From Schizophyllum amplum (taxonomy: Eukaryota > Basidiomycota > Agaricomycetes > Agaricales > Schizophyllaceae), in the NCBI GenBank assembly GCA_007026445.1, contig VDMD01000055.1:1-64000 (forward strand): a DNA stretch of 64,000 nucleotides, read 5' to 3'. Both the position numbers and the translations under genes were made by a program. The notes beneath the pieces are model-generated. The model saw only the letters and a program-made list of their open reading frames with translations. It did not search any database and was not told where the DNA came from. Each line of letters starts with the position of its first letter. Positions within the stretch are counted from its first letter, which is position 1. Shown in pieces: positions 18,592-30,990 of the stretch.

Positions 18592-21500
18592 TCATTTGAA
18601 TGTATGTGCCATATTCACCTTCACACCACGCACTTCTGCAGGTGCAGGTGCAGGTGCCCGGAAGTGGGGACCTAGATGTCATGTCAGAAGAGCAGACTTA
18701 GGTGGGGTGACAAATGATAAGAAAGGAGGACAATAGTGGTAGAAAAGGCAGGAGATGCCAATAAGCAAGGCAATAAATGAACGAGCTCCGCACCTTTTTC
18801 ACCCTCCCCTGTCTTGCGCTTTTTCTTCTTTGGCTTATCGCCCGCCCCAACAGCTGGTGGTGCCTGTGCATCAAGAATGTTGGGCACGGAGGCAAAGTCG
18901 AAGGTGACGGTTGCACTGTCTGCAACAGTGGATGAAGAGGTTGAGCCTCCTACTGCTGAAGCAGTAGCCCCAACACTGGGGGTGGAGTCAACAGTGGCAG
19001 ACAGGTCTGCAGCTGGCCTGCACATAAGAAGTTAGTCAAGGTGAGAAAAGAGATGATGAACCAAAGCAAAAGGAGGAGCAGGAGAACGGCAAGGCGGAGG
19101 TAAGCAAGAGAAAAGCAAGAGATGGGGCTCTGCACATGAAACAACACGCACCCCTTCGTCCGCTTCCTCTTCCGCCGGCCCGCGCCCGCGCCCGCCACGA
19201 GCGCGTCGTCCATGATGGTGGGCGCGGCCTGCGACGGCAAACTCGCCTTTGTTGGCTTCCGGCTTCTGCTCTCTTCTCCCTGTCCGTTCATGTCACCTCT
19301 CGGCTCCAGCGCGTCCTCGCCCTCTACACCCTCCATCTCCGCGCTCTCCATCTCCAGCACCGCGAACGCGTTCCGGTCCGCGTCCGTCAACCCAGTAACG
19401 GTCTTGCGCGTCGAAGTGAATGCCCTCGAGTTGGCAGTTCCCCTGCTCTGTCCGCTCCGCTGCCCGGCAGGCACGAAGGCGTGCTCCGCGGTGGCGGCGG
19501 GGTTCGGAGTCACCGTACTGCCCGCGTTGAAAGCGCCGGCCTTCACGTCTTGTGAGTTGAAAGGGGTCGGCACGCCGATGGGGCCTGGGGCAAGCATCAG
19601 TTCCGTTCGTGAGGTTAGGGAGACAACGGAAACCACTCACCAAGCCCGAAGGACGCATGCACACGCGCGGCGATGGCGGCGAGGGAGGGACCGGTCCTGA
19701 ATGCGGACGAAGGATCGACGGACGTGGACGAAGCACCTGCGGACGTGGACGAAGCATCCTTCGACGCGAAGGGGACACCAGTCGAGTTTTTCAGCGTGCT
19801 GTCAGACGCCGCGTTCCTGCGCAGCGTGCCCCCGAAGAGGGTGCTCATCGTCGCGCCGGATGCGCTCGTCGCCGCACCGAGTGCGCTCTCCCTCGTCCTC
19901 GCGGCCGCATCACTGACGACAGACGCCGCGACCTCCGACTTCTTCCCCAGTACGCCGCCAAACAACGAGCTCTGAGCCTTGGCAGGCGCCCCGCCGAACA
20001 TCGAGCTCTGAGCCTTCGCAGGGCCGGTACCGAACAAAGAGCTCTGCACCTTGCCGAGCACCCCGCCGGAGGACGCACTCTGCGCCTTCGCAAGGCCAGC
20101 GCCGAACAAAGAGCTCTTCCCCTTCGCAGGCGCGCCACCGAAGAGGGCGCTCGTGGTCGCTGCGGGCGCTGACGCGCCGCCAAACAGAGCGCTCGCGGCC
20201 ACCGAGGGTGCAGGCCCGCTCGCCTCCGCCGTCGCACCATCATCCTTCATCGCATCATCATCCTTCATCGCATTATCGCCCGACGTCGGCGTCATCCCAC
20301 CCGTCGCCGATCCTGCCGCTGCGGCTCGCGTCGTCGCCAACGCTGCGGCTTGCATCGTCGCCAATGCTGTCAGTGTGCCTTGCTTCGTGGCCGCTGCATT
20401 AACAACCTCGACTTCCGCTGCAGCAACACCGTTCAATCTCGTCCAGGTCACCGGCACCCACCCTCTCACCGCCCCCTCCACCACGCGCACGATCTCGCCC
20501 GCGCGCACACGGGCCGGGCCCGGCAGGGACGCGGGCGCGACGAGGGACGCGAGGGCCGCGTGCGGGGCGGCGGCGGCGAGGGGGGTGAGGGTGGGCTGAC
20601 CAGCCGTGGAGGTGGTCGAGGTGACGTCGGAAGTCCCCGACACGGCCGAACTCGATGCCCCCGAAGCGGTAGGGGCGGTGAGCGAGCCAGTGGTAGGCGT
20701 GAACCCAGCAATAGGCGTAAATCCGGCAGTAGATGCCAACGTCTCTCGCGACGCCCCGTCGAGCCCCGTAATCAACGCGCGCCACCGGTCCGCGATAATG
20801 AGCAGTGCCGAGTTGGGGAGGATGGTGCTGTAGGGGAGGGAGTTAGTTAGTTGGTTGCAAGTCGCGACGAGGCCAAATGCGCTGAGGAAGATAATATATA
20901 CAAGCGACTGCCTCTCCCACGCGACGCCTCCCCAACCTCCCAAAATAGCAAAAGAAGACGGACAACAAACGGCGACAGAGCAAAACCCAAGAACAAGAAC
21001 AAACGATGACCGAAGAACGAGCACGAACGACGACGTAAGACCAGGCACGGACGACGATGCAATGACCAACAAGCACAACCGACGGAAGACCAGAACAAGC
21101 ACAAACGACACCACAGGGAGAGCGAACGACAGAAGATTATAAAATGTCGGCTTCTCCTAACGCCCGACACCACATCCGCAGAAAACAGAGCTGTGTGAAA
21201 AAACAGAGATGCGTGGAAAAACACAGATGCGCGGCAAACAGAGATGCGTGGAAAAACAGAGATGCGTAGAAAAACAGAGATGTGTCGAAAAACAAACATC
21301 CAAAGAAAACATAACAACAAAAAACCCCCACTCACCCAACGCCCTCATCCGCCCCCCTTGCCGCCCCATCCCGCCACCTATACAGCGCGAGAAAGACCGC
21401 GTGGTCCAAGGAGCCTGTGTCACGTCGTCAGCCATTTTCTCACTTCCCATCACTCCACCTCTCCCTCTTCCCCTCTCCTCCCTTTCCGACCTCCCCTTCC

Positions 21501-24500
21501 CCTCCACCCACCCCCACCCCCTTGCCCCTGTCCCCCCTCCCTCCTAACCCTCCTTCCCTCCCCTCCTCGTTCCATATCCACGCCCGGCCCCATCCAAAAG
21601 AAAAACAACCCCCCCCACTTCCTTCATCCCTCCCCCCTCTTCCCTCCTACCCCTTCCTACCCCAACCCTCATCACCCCTTCCCACCCCGCCTCCCCTTCC
21701 CTTCCCTCCTCATTCCCTATCCACAAAAAACCTAACCCACTCTCACCTTCCTCACCCAACACGGGCCTGTTCATCCTCCGCGCGAGCGCGCGCGCGGCGT
21801 GTGGGAGGGTGGCTGGGGGGGAGGTGGGATGTTAGTTAGTGGTCGTGTTAGTCAGCGATCAATGTAGGGGGAGCGGCGAGGAAGGGTAGATGGGTGTTGC
21901 AATGGGTAAAGGGGAATGGAGGGCAAAGGAGAGGAGGGTGTAAGGAAAGAAGGGTAGATGAGTGTTGGATAAGTAGATGGGTGTTGGATGGGTTGATGGG
22001 GAAGGAAGGGGGAAGGGAGGGAGGGAGGAGTGAGGAGGAGAGGAGAGAGGGGGGTAGGAGAAGGGGGGAGGAGTGAGGAGGAGGAGAGGAAGGGCAAAGG
22101 AGAGGAGGAAGGGAGGTAGCCGAAGACCGTGCACATAGGATTGAGTCTGAAAGGAAACCACTCACCCCCCGTCAACCACCTCGGCGCACGCAAACATGTC
22201 CGCGCGCTGGCCTGTGACGAGCGTCAGTTATCTTGTCTTTCGTCTCAGCGTTCTCGTCCCGTCGTGCCAGCTCTCTCGTCTCGTCGTCTTAGCTCTCTCG
22301 TCCATGTCTCCGCCAACCAACCAACGTCGTCCATCGCCCCCAAACACCCAACACCATCCATCGCCTCAGACCACCACCGTCCACCGCCCCAAGCAGAAGA
22401 CCATTCGCCACAAACGCCCACCGCCGTCCGTCCACCGCCCCAGAGGCCCGCCCTCGTCCATCTCCCCGTCAGACGGCCAACATCGCTAAACGACCACCGC
22501 CGTGTATCGCCTCAACACCGTCCCCCGAACGCCCCCCCCCCATCGCCCGTCAGCCACCACCATCCCCATCGTCCATCGCCCCGATGGTCGACGTTGTCGG
22601 TCGCCCCGAACACCCCCCATCCCCCAGACGACCAACATCGTCCATCGACACAAACGCCCACCCTTGACAAACACCCCGAACGACGACCACCACCCCGAAC
22701 GACGCCACCACCCTCGCCCAACACCCGACACCGTCCATCACCCCGAACGCCCCCCCCCCATCGCCCCGGACACCCACCCCTCCATCGCCCGCAGCACCCA
22801 CCATCCCCATCGCCCCTCACCCCCACCACCACCATCCCCATCGCCCGTCCACCCGTCTATCATATCCGGAGTACGAAAGCCGAAGAGAAGGAGGGCGGAC
22901 GAAAGCCGAAGAGGGGAGGTAGGCGGATGAAAGCCGAAGAGGGGAGGGCGTACGAAAGACGAGGAGAGGAGGGGACAAGAGGGAAGAGGGAAAAAGAGGG
23001 AAGAGGGAAAAAGAGGGGAAGGGGGACGAAAGACGAAAGATGAAAGAGGAGGGGACGCCAGAGGGAAAGCGGGGACGAAAGAGCAAAGGGGGAGCACGAG
23101 ACACGCCATGCTCGCCAAAACAACCGACTCCACGCTCGACAAACAAACCCCCTCCCCCTTCCCCCCCTACACCAACATGAAAACCACGCTCAATTAAAAA
23201 CCCACCCACCTCAAAGATCTGCCTCAGCGCGCCCTCCGGGGCCTGCCTCAACGCGCCCTCCGGTGCCTCCTCTCGACCGCCTTCCTGGGCCTCCTCTCCG
23301 CCGTCTACCGCACCATCTCCCGACTCCACCAAAACCTCGATAGCCGTCCCCCCACCATCCTCCCCATGCGGGTCCGCAGCCAGGGTCGGGGGCGCTGGGA
23401 AGGATAAGTCAACACCGTCTGTCACCAAAATAAAATCCTCGTCTGTTATGTTCTTTCCTCCCTCATGCTCCTGCTCTCTCATCCTCGTTATGTTCTCTCA
23501 TGCTCCTGCTCTCTCATCCTCGTTATGTTCTCTCATGCTCCTGCTCTCTCATCTCCTTCCATCCATCCCCCCCCCCTCCTCCTTCCATCCCCCCTCCTCC
23601 TTCGTTCCCTTCCCTCCCCCCTTCACCCCCTTGCCGAAAACGGCCTCGACACCACATCCATCCCCCCTCCTTGACGTCACGCGCGGAAGCACAAGAGCGC
23701 CTCGACTACGCGAACAAAGCGCACCGCGACCCGCGAACAAAGCTCGCCGCAACTCGCGAGCAAAAACACCGCGACCCGCGAACAAAGCGCACCGCGACCC
23801 GCGAACAAAGCGCACCGCGACTCGCTAACAAAGCCCGCCGCAACTCGCGAGCAAAAACATCGCGACTCGCAAACAGCAACGCCGCGTCTCGCGAACAGCA
23901 ACGCCGCGTCTCGTTCAAAACAGAGAACAAAAAGAGTCAGCACTCACCATCCGCCAACAGCCCCTTCACCACGTCGTATATGAACGGCAAAAAGTGCGTA
24001 TCCGAGCGGGCGTAGCTGAGGAGGGGCGGGGGGAGGGGGCTGTATAGGCGTTCGTGAGGTAAGGCCCCGAGGTGAGGGTGGAGGGAGGGCGAGGGCGAGG
24101 TAGCGTAGAGGTGGCGAGAAGAGAGGAAAAAATCCGTCAGCCTCGCGCAAGTCCCGCCTCAACCACGGCCACTTACCGGACGCGCCAATCACTCCTCGCG
24201 AGGCGCTTATCGGCGTCGTAGTCGCAGTACGTTTTGAGTAGGTGGCCTAGCGACAAAGGCGGTGGTGGTTTTCCTTCTGCCGCCGCCAGCGCTCCCAAAG
24301 CGCGTGCAGCGTGGTAGGTATCGAACATGCCCACGACATGAACATTAAAGTTTTCCGCGAGCCAGGGAATGTCGGAGGCTGCGCCATGGAAGATCTGGGG
24401 CGAGTGAGCGAGACGGAGAAACGATGGTGGTAAGCTAACCTTGATGATATTTGCGTTTGTCGTAAACTCGTTGAGCGCGGTGAGGTAGTTGCGGAGGACG

Positions 24501-25240
24501 AGGGCGTCGACGAGGTAGTCTGCTTGTTCGGTGGGGGTGTCGTTGCGCAGCGCGCGGACACGGACCGTCAACTGCATGAGACAGACAAAGCCGCGGTATG
24601 AGTGGGCGGAGTGGTGCTCGAGGTCGATGGCGAGAAGGAGTTCGCGGTCGGGGAGCGATGCGTAGTTGCGGAGGCGGGTGAGCAGGGCGTCGAGGGCGTC
24701 GGGGGTGGTGATCATGTCGACGGACACGTTGTGGAAGGAGGGTGGGTCTGTGGGGAGGGGGGCGATGTTGGGTGCAGTGGACGCGGTGTGTTTTGGATGA
24801 ACGGGCTCCTGTGGCTGGAGTGCGTGCGCTGGGAGCACGAGCCGCGTGAGGCTGCTTTTGCAGGGATGTGTGCGGTCGTCGTAGGCAAAGGGGACATCGC
24901 GATTGTCGGGGTGTGGGTTGGGCATGACGCGCGTGGGGACTGGCGCAGGCGCGACTGCGATCTGGGGCAGCTTCTTCTTGCCGGTCAGCACGTCGAGCGT
25001 ATCGTCCGCGCCCTCGAGCAGCCAGTCGACGGTGTCGACGACCTGCTTGAAATCCGCTGGATCGGCTGGTGCGGCTGGTCTTGCGAGAGCGAGCAGCCTG
25101 GCGAGCAGAGTGTGCACTCTGTCGCTGACATCGTCGAGGTCGTCGCCGAGGTCGTCGTCGATAGTGCGGTGAAAGGCAATGTCGCTGGGCAGCGCGGCCG
25201 CGAGACGTGTGCTGTTGAGCGCGAGCTGGTCGAGTGCCAT
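18592..25240 (-). CDS. RRP6: Exosome-associated 3'-5' exonuclease Rrp6
   Basis: Rrp6 (EXOSC10) is the nuclear exosome DEDD-Y exoribonuclease that trims rRNA and snoRNA precursors and degrades faulty RNAs. The protein starts MALDQLALN at 25240 with a PMC2NT-like region. The DLEHHS motif (catalytic Asp and Glu), IFHGAASDIPWL (Asp) and YARSDTHFL (Tyr and Asp, near 24015-23990) complete the active site. The HRDC domain is split between exons: LARRMNRPVLG near 21800, AVFLALYRWRDG near 21385 and TILPNSALLIIA near 20820. A long C-terminal tail has SSLFG-type repeats (20190-19930), KRKRTKG, and a terminal VNMAHTFK before TGA at 18594-18592, as in fungal Rrp6. An in-frame 45-nt intron separates NIIK from IFHG near 24440. 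Several introns between 24180 and 20830 are long and full of minisatellites. Some middle exons are uncertain. Confidence 0.88.
21190..21310. repeat. ~19-bp minisatellite inside an RRP6 intron
   Basis: About six units of ACAGAGATGCGTGGAAAA and variants. They lie in the intron between the two HRDC exons. Confidence 0.85.
22300..22860. repeat. Degenerate CCATCGCCCC-type repeats inside an RRP6 intron
   Basis: Short phrases such as CACCATCC, ATCGCCC and ACCACCGTCC recur in many orders over about 500 bp. They sit within the transcribed but apparently intronic part of the exonuclease gene. Confidence 0.6.
23449..23555. repeat. 35-bp tandem repeat inside an RRP6 intron, three copies
   Basis: The unit contains ATGTTCTCTCATGCTCCTGC then TCTCTCATCCTCGTT, with copies near 23449, 23490 and 23525. 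The first copy is slightly longer. Confidence 0.88.
23700..23925. repeat. ~22-bp minisatellite inside an RRP6 intron
   Basis: Units of CGCGACCCGCGAACAAAGCG type change gradually into CGCGTCTCGCGAACAGCAACG type over about ten copies. The array begins about 20 bp inside the intron after the YARSDTHFL exon. Confidence 0.85.
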
Positions 25241-25316
25241 GACGGTTAGACGCCCGATCAACCCGATCATCCTTTCCTCCTCCGCGTCGCGGGCACGTGC
25301 TCACACCCAACCACCA
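25241..25316. promoter_or_regulatory. Compact bidirectional promoter of RRP6 and the NIF3-like gene
   Basis: Only 76 bp separate the two divergent start codons (25240 minus, 25317 plus). If RRP6 starts at the upstream in-frame ATG (25270), the gap is 46 bp. The genes must share control elements. Confidence 0.6.
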
Positions 25317-28130
25317 TGTCCTCCTCACCCTCGCTCGTCAAAGCAGTCCAGCAGGCCATGCAGCGCATCGCACCGCTCAGACTAGCAGAGTCTTGGGATA
25401 ATGTACCCCATTCCACTCGTTTGTAGTCACCACTAACTCATCCCAGGTCGGCCTCCTCCTCGGTGCGCCACGCCCCACACGCCCCTCACCCACCACTCAT
25501 CCAACCAGAGGCCCCGTTCGAGAAATCCCGCCAGCGCCACCGCGTCATGCTCACCATCGAGTAAGCACACAACCCCTCTCCCCCCGCACATCTAACTCCC
25601 GCCAGCCTCACCACCCCCGTCATGCACGAAACCCTCGCACACGAGGCCTCCGTCCTCATCGCCTACCACCCGCCCCTCTTCGCCCCCACCCGCTCCCTCA
25701 CCCTCGCAAACCCCCTCCACGCCTCCCTCCTCCGTCTCGCTGCCGAAGGCGTCTCCGTCTACTCCCCCCACACCGCTCTCGACGCAGTCTGGGGCGGCGT
25801 CAACGACTGGCTCGCAGAGGGCGTCCTCGGCAGAACACATACCGCCAGCGGCGCCAGCCCAAACGCCTCCAGCACGGCCCTTGCAGCCTCCTCCCCACCC
25901 CTCGCCGGCGACATCGGCCCCCTCGCCGCCGAAAAGAAACTCACCGTCCAGGGCGAATCAGAAGGCGCAGACGGCCGCCTCGTCGTCCTCGAGGATCCCG
26001 TCCACATCGACGACATCGTCAAGCGCGTCAAGAGCTGCTTGGGCTTGACCATGCGTGAGTCTTCGAGTTCGCCTCTCTCTTTCACCACCTGCATACTTTT
26101 CCACCCTATCCTCCTCACTAACGACCTCTTTCAGTCCAAGTCGCCTACCCCACCAACCAGTCCACAGGTACGTTGCCTTGCCTATCCCCAACCCCCTACC
26201 CCTCTCCTTACCCTGTACCAAACTCACCTAACCCCTAACACCCCTCAACTAACACCCACCCCAGCCCACCCCACCCCCACGCCCACCATCCGCACCGTCG
26301 CCATCTGCGCAGGCTCGGGCGGGGACATGCTTGCCGGGAAGGAGGCCGATGTGCTCTTGACGGGCGAGATGGGCCATGTGAGTGTCAGGTCCTTTTCTGC
26401 GTGTTGGTCCTTTTCTGCGCGTTAGGTCCTTTTCTGCGCGTTGGTCCTTTTCTGCGCGTTGGTCCTTTTCTGCGCGTTGGTCCTTTTCTGCGTGTTAGGT
26501 CCTTTTCTGCGCGTTGGTCCTTTTCTGCGCGTTGGTCCTTTTCTGCGCGTTGGTCCTTTTCTGCGCGTTGGGTCGAGTGCGGTTTCGATTCGGGTGTATA
26601 GGAAGTGGCTGGGAAGGGGGTAGGAGGAGAAGGGAAGGAGAGGAAGAGGTGGAGTAGGTGGGAGGTGGGAGATGACGCGCTTAGGGCATGGGCATCACGC
26701 GCGGGTCTCACCCGCCGATGGGCAGTGAACGAACGCGCTGGTGGTGAACCACGAACGCGCCACTGGTTAACGGACGCGCTGCTGATCAACGACCGTGCCG
26801 CTTATTAACGGACGCGCTGCCGGTCAACGTACGCGCCGCCGGTCGTGGGCCTAACGCGCTCATGGTCGTGGGCCTAACGCCCTCACGCTCGTGATTTTCC
26901 TTCTTTCCGTCTTCTCGGTGTTTTGCGAGCTTTGCACCCACCCCGCCTTTAACACCCATCCCGCCTTTAACACCCACCCCGCCTGTCAACACCTACTAAC
27001 CTTTACCCACCCAGCACGACGTCCTCGCCGCCATCGCAGCCGGCAAGCACGTTATCCTCTGTGCGTTATTCCTTATGTCTCCTTCTTTTCTCCTTCCCTC
27101 CCCTTCGCCTTCCACTCCCCTCCCCCTCACCCCTCCCCCCTTCATCCGCCCCCTTGCCCTCCCACCCCTCCCTCCTGCCCTTCCCCCCCTTCCCCTTCCC
27201 CCCCCCACCCCCCCCTCTCTTACAAAACCTCATCTACTAACCCCCCCAAAAAACAACCCCCCTCACCCCCCACATGAATTTTTTTTTAAAAACCAAAACC
27301 CCCCCTTATCCCAATCTAAAACAAAACTAACCCACCCCCCCCAACCCCCCCCCCCCAACCCAGGCGGCCACACCAACACCGAACGCGGCTACCTCCCCGT
27401 GCTCGCCGCCCGGCTCGCGGCGGAGCTGAACGGGGCGGGTGTGGTGGTGAGTGATGGGTTGTTTTATGATTTGTTTGGTTTTTGTTTTTTGGGAATGGAT
27501 GGATGGTTTGTCTTGTATTTGGATGGATGGGGGAAGGGAGTGGATGGATGTTTGTGGAGTGGTGGGGGCAATGGGGAGTGCAGGGAGGGATAATGTTTGT
27601 TGTCTGTGGATGGAGGGAGGAGGCAGGATAGGGGCTGGGGAGGGTTTTTTGGGTGGGTGGACAGGGAGGAGGCATGGGGATGGAGGGGGAGGCCGGGGAG
27701 ACGCGCGACAGACCGGAATGGAGGGCGCGCTCGCGGCGCCACAACCTACGTACCAGCATGCTCGCGGCGCACGAGATGGCAGGCGCGCTTCCTTCCCCCA
27801 TCCCCTTCCTTCCATCCACGCCCCCCTCCCTCTCCCTTCCCCCTCCCTTTCCTCCACCTCCCCGCCCCCGCCCTTCCTCCTTCCCGCCCTCCCCACTCCC
27901 TTCCCCATCTCCCTCCCCTTCCCACTCCCCCTTCCTCCGCCCCCCCTCATCCCTCACCCCTCCCACACCGACGCCCGCCCTCTCCCCCTTCCCCCATCCT
28001 CCCTCCCTCTCTATCTAACCCACTCATCCCTCCCTCTCTATCTAACCCCCTCCCCCTCCCCCAGAGCACCCTCGGCCCCGTAGAGGTCGTCGTGAGCCAG
28101 CGGGATGCGCATCCGTTGCAGTTCGTCTAG
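25317..28130 (+). CDS. NIF3/DUF34-family protein
   Basis: NIF3-like (DUF34) proteins are conserved dinuclear-metal proteins of uncertain biochemical role. Fungal members resemble yeast Nif3. The start is MSSSPSLVKAVQQAM at 25317. Family landmarks follow through about eight exons: LAESWDN-VGLLL, LTTPVMHETL, a metal-ligand AYHPPLF near 25660, YSPHTALDAVWGGVNDWLA near 25760-25815, VAICAGSGGDML near 26310 with LLTGEMGH, HDVLAAIAAGKHVIL (27015 on), GGHTNTERGYLPVLAARL near 27365, and EVVVSQRDAHPLQFV ending at 28130. The key His and Glu residues of the metal site (HPP, GEMGHHD, GHTNTER) are present. The intron 26378-27014 is 637 nt, about ten times the usual length, and is mostly tandem repeats. Confidence 0.9.
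26389..26571. repeat. 18-bp minisatellite inside a NIF3 intron, about ten copies
   Basis: The unit is GTCCTTTTCTGCGCGTTG, with GTGTTAG variants. The array starts 11 bp after the 5' splice site. Weaker repeats of AACGGACGCGCTG (26700-26850) and CACCCCGCCTTTAACACCCA (26937-26990) fill the rest of the same intron. Confidence 0.92.
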
Positions 28131-29060
28131 GGGTCTAAACGGTGCAGTTCGTCTGAACGGCGCATCCGTTGCAGTTTGTTTGGGTGCGGGTTGTGGTGCG
28201 GGTTGAGAGAGAGGGTGCAGGTTGGGAGCGTTGAGAGAGAGGGTGCAGGTTGGGAGCGTTGGGAAGGAAGAAGGAGTAGGGAGGGGAGGGAAGGAGTAGG
28301 GAGGGGAGGGAAGGAGTGGGGAGGGGAGGGAAGGAGTAGGGAGGGGAGGGAAGGAGTAGGGAGGGGAGGGAAGGAGCAGAGAAGTGAAGGAGCGGTGTAC
28401 GAACACGGATACGGGCAGCCTGAGGAAGGGAAGACATGCTCCCCACGACACGTCCAATCATGAAATCACGACCTACCGTATACTATACCACGAAAGCCTA
28501 CCGTATACCACGAAAGCCTACCGTATACCACGAAAGCCTACCGTATACCACGAGAGCCTACCGTATACCACGAATATCGCCCCATATATCAAGCATCAAG
28601 TCGAACAAACCCTTCCAATCACGCATCTCACCGCATCGACGCATCTCACTGCATCGACGCATCTCACCGCATCGACGCATCTCACCGCATCGCTCCGGAA
28701 CCTAGAACCGTGCCACTCGACGCGACGATAAAAAGTTGACATCTGTTTGCACCATCAAAAACGAACTTTGCCACAAACGGTCATGAAGTTGTTTCACTTC
28801 CACATCCATCTCCTTCTTCACATCCATCTCCTTCTTCACATCCATCTCCGCCATCGCCTCCACCCTCACCTTCACTTCCACCTCCATCTCCTTCCTCACT
28901 TCCACCTCCATCTCCTTCCTCACTTCCACCTCCACCCTGCTTCTTCACCTCCTCCTTCTCCGCCCGGGTCCGCCGCCATCTCCACCTTCATCTCCTTCTT
29001 AACTTTCACCTCCGCCCCCGCGCCTCCGTCTTTCACCTCCACCACTGTCAGGTCATCGTG
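28131..29060. repeat. Cluster of five different minisatellites
   Basis: In order: GAGAGAGGGTGCAGGTTGGGAGCGTT units (28208-28260); a 20-bp GGGAGGGGAGGGAAGGAGTA array (28272-28376); a 20-bp CGAAAGCCTACCGTATACCA array (28491-28574); an 18-bp CGCATCTCACCGCATCGA array (28622-28692); and CACATCCATCTCCTTCTT/CACTTCCACCTCCATCTC units (28798-28950). No gene is seen. Confidence 0.85.
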
Positions 29061-30830
29061 CCCTTCTAGCGAAGCTCGGAACTAGCCTCCCGCAGTTCGA
29101 GGGCCGTGTATCTACGTTCGCGCGCTCCGGTGTGAATCTCTGCTCGCTTGGCACCCCGCTGAAACCTTCCGCTCGCTCCGGCGCCGGAACGTTCCACTCA
29201 CTCGCTCTGCTGGAGCCTTCCGCTCGCTCACTCTGCTGGAATTTTTCCTCGCTCGCTCTGCTGGGACCTTGACTTCCACTCACTCGCTCGCGGCGCCGTC
29301 CTCGGCATATACTGCCGCTGTCAGGCTGCAACTCCTGCTGCCGGCGCCGTCATACCATACCACCGTCCTCTGACGCTATCGCCGTCGTCGAACACTACCC
29401 CCGTCCTCTAACGCTAACGCCATCCTCGAACGCTACCAGCGCCGTCCGCGAACGCTACCGCCGTCTTCGAGCTCCACCACTGGCGCCTTCGAACGCTCAG
29501 AGCGCCGCTCGACCAACTAACATCTCCCTCACTCGTACTAACCCAGTTCGCACTTGCCATGCCACGGTCGTGACTCGGGCTCTGCTGCCTCAGCAGAAGG
29601 CAAGACACATGTAAGCATGCTCCGCTCCCCCTTGCTCCCCTCGCACTCAATAAATGCATATACTACTTATACCTACCTAAGTACAGGACGCGCGACCTAA
29701 CGCACACCTCCTTAATCCTCTAAAGACGCCGGTCGGTGATCACGGCCACCCCTTATCTTTGCACCACGCTGCTTGGCATACAACATGTCCCTGGAGGCGG
29801 CCATCTGGAGCGAATCTGGAGCGAATGCAGCCGCGTAGGATGGTTGTTGTAGGGAGGTACTTAGGCCTAGGGTTCGAGTCGTGGGAGACCAAGGTACGTA
29901 TACTTAGACGACTCACTGTCGCGATTGGAGACTCTACCGTCGCGATGGTTGGATACTGGTTGGATACACAGCGTCTTTGTCACGGGGCCGAGTGACCTGC
30001 CGCGCGCCCGACGGCCCGCGCCGACCGACCCCGTCGCCGACGTTGCCCCCACTTTCTCCCACCTTCCTTGCCTTCTCTTCTCCGACCCCGACAGGCCTCA
30101 AAATTCAACGGGGCCCCCCTCAGCTCGACCCCAAATTGCCACTGCAGCAGATGCGATCAGCGCGCTCGGATGCTATTGTAGGCGCCCACTTGGCGCCCAT
30201 ACTGTGGGCACCCGATGGGCACCCGTTTGACACCCACAGGGTTCAATGGCCCTGCCCAGCCCAATGAAATCTTCAACGTTGTCAACCTCTCAGCTTCTCT
30301 ACTTCAAATTTAGTCGAACCTGGCTTGTACGAAGGAGCCTAAAGTACAAAGGAGCCTGAAGTACAAAGGAGCCTGAACCGGAACGCAGAGCTTGCCACCT
30401 CGAAGGCCAGCGCTGGCACGACCCTTCTGCACGATCACCCATTTTACAAGCACCGCGATATCAGTACACCCCTCAACGCGGTGCCATTGCTGCAATGTGT
30501 GCACTGTGCGCGCGCGGTCTCATCTTCTTTTATCGACGTTATTTGCACTCGAGAGTCGATGGTGTGCCGCGGCGCGTGAGGCCCTGGTGAGCTGCTTTCG
30601 ATGTACGCGCCGCCGACGGCGACCCTGAATGTTTCGGAGGGTCGCATGTCATCGTCGCAAGCACCACTGAGAGCGGCTGAGCTGCGCGACGTGCGCATCG
30701 GCCTACGTACCTCTACTGAACGTTCTGCCTATCTCACGACGGTTGCCTCTCTGCCTACGGGAGACTGTCAACCTCTCACATCGCCGCATCGCATCCATCG
30801 AAATAGACGTCCCAAACATATACACGCCCA
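29061..30830. other. Intergenic DNA with low-complexity patches
   Basis: No supported gene. CTCGCTCTGCTGGGACC-like phrases recur near 29195-29275 and CGCTACCGCCGTC phrases near 29380-29470. AAAGGAGCCTGAAGTAC is repeated near 30345-30375. GGGTTCGAGTCGTGGG near 29872 resembles a box B, but no matching box A at proper spacing was found. Confidence 0.5.
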
Positions 30831-30990
30831 GTGATCGACCCATGGGTGAAGCATGAGTTCGGAAATCCATGATCCACCCATGATACAACCCATGGGTGAA
30901 TCATGAAAATCCGTCGTAAAACCGACGAATCCAGCCGCATGAGTTGCTCATGGGCGCGTTGCATGAGTTCCGCATGGGTCGCGACATCCA
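30831..30990 (+). repeat. CATGG-rich dispersed repeat, copy A (inverted to copy B)
   Basis: It contains GTGATCGACCCATGG at its outer end, several CCCATGGGT palindromes and a 31-bp core at 30911-30941 with CCGTCG then AAAACCGACGAATCCAGCCG. The core can fold (CGTCG against CGACG). Confidence 0.7.

Noticed and set aside
21337..22198. Proline-rich secreted protein suggested by long C-rich plus-strand frames
   Set aside because: All frames are open in a pyrimidine-rich tract that is antisense to RRP6 introns. HRDC-coding exons were found on the other strand.
22129..23043. Plus-strand Pro/His/Arg-rich open frame of about 300 codons
   Set aside because: It is antisense to an RRP6 intron and consists of short CCATCGCCC repeats. 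Composition alone explains the lack of stops.
29860..29890. Second SINE suggested by GGGTTCGAGTCGTGGG
   Set aside because: Only a box B-like sequence is present; no box A 30-60 bp upstream and no flanking duplication were found.
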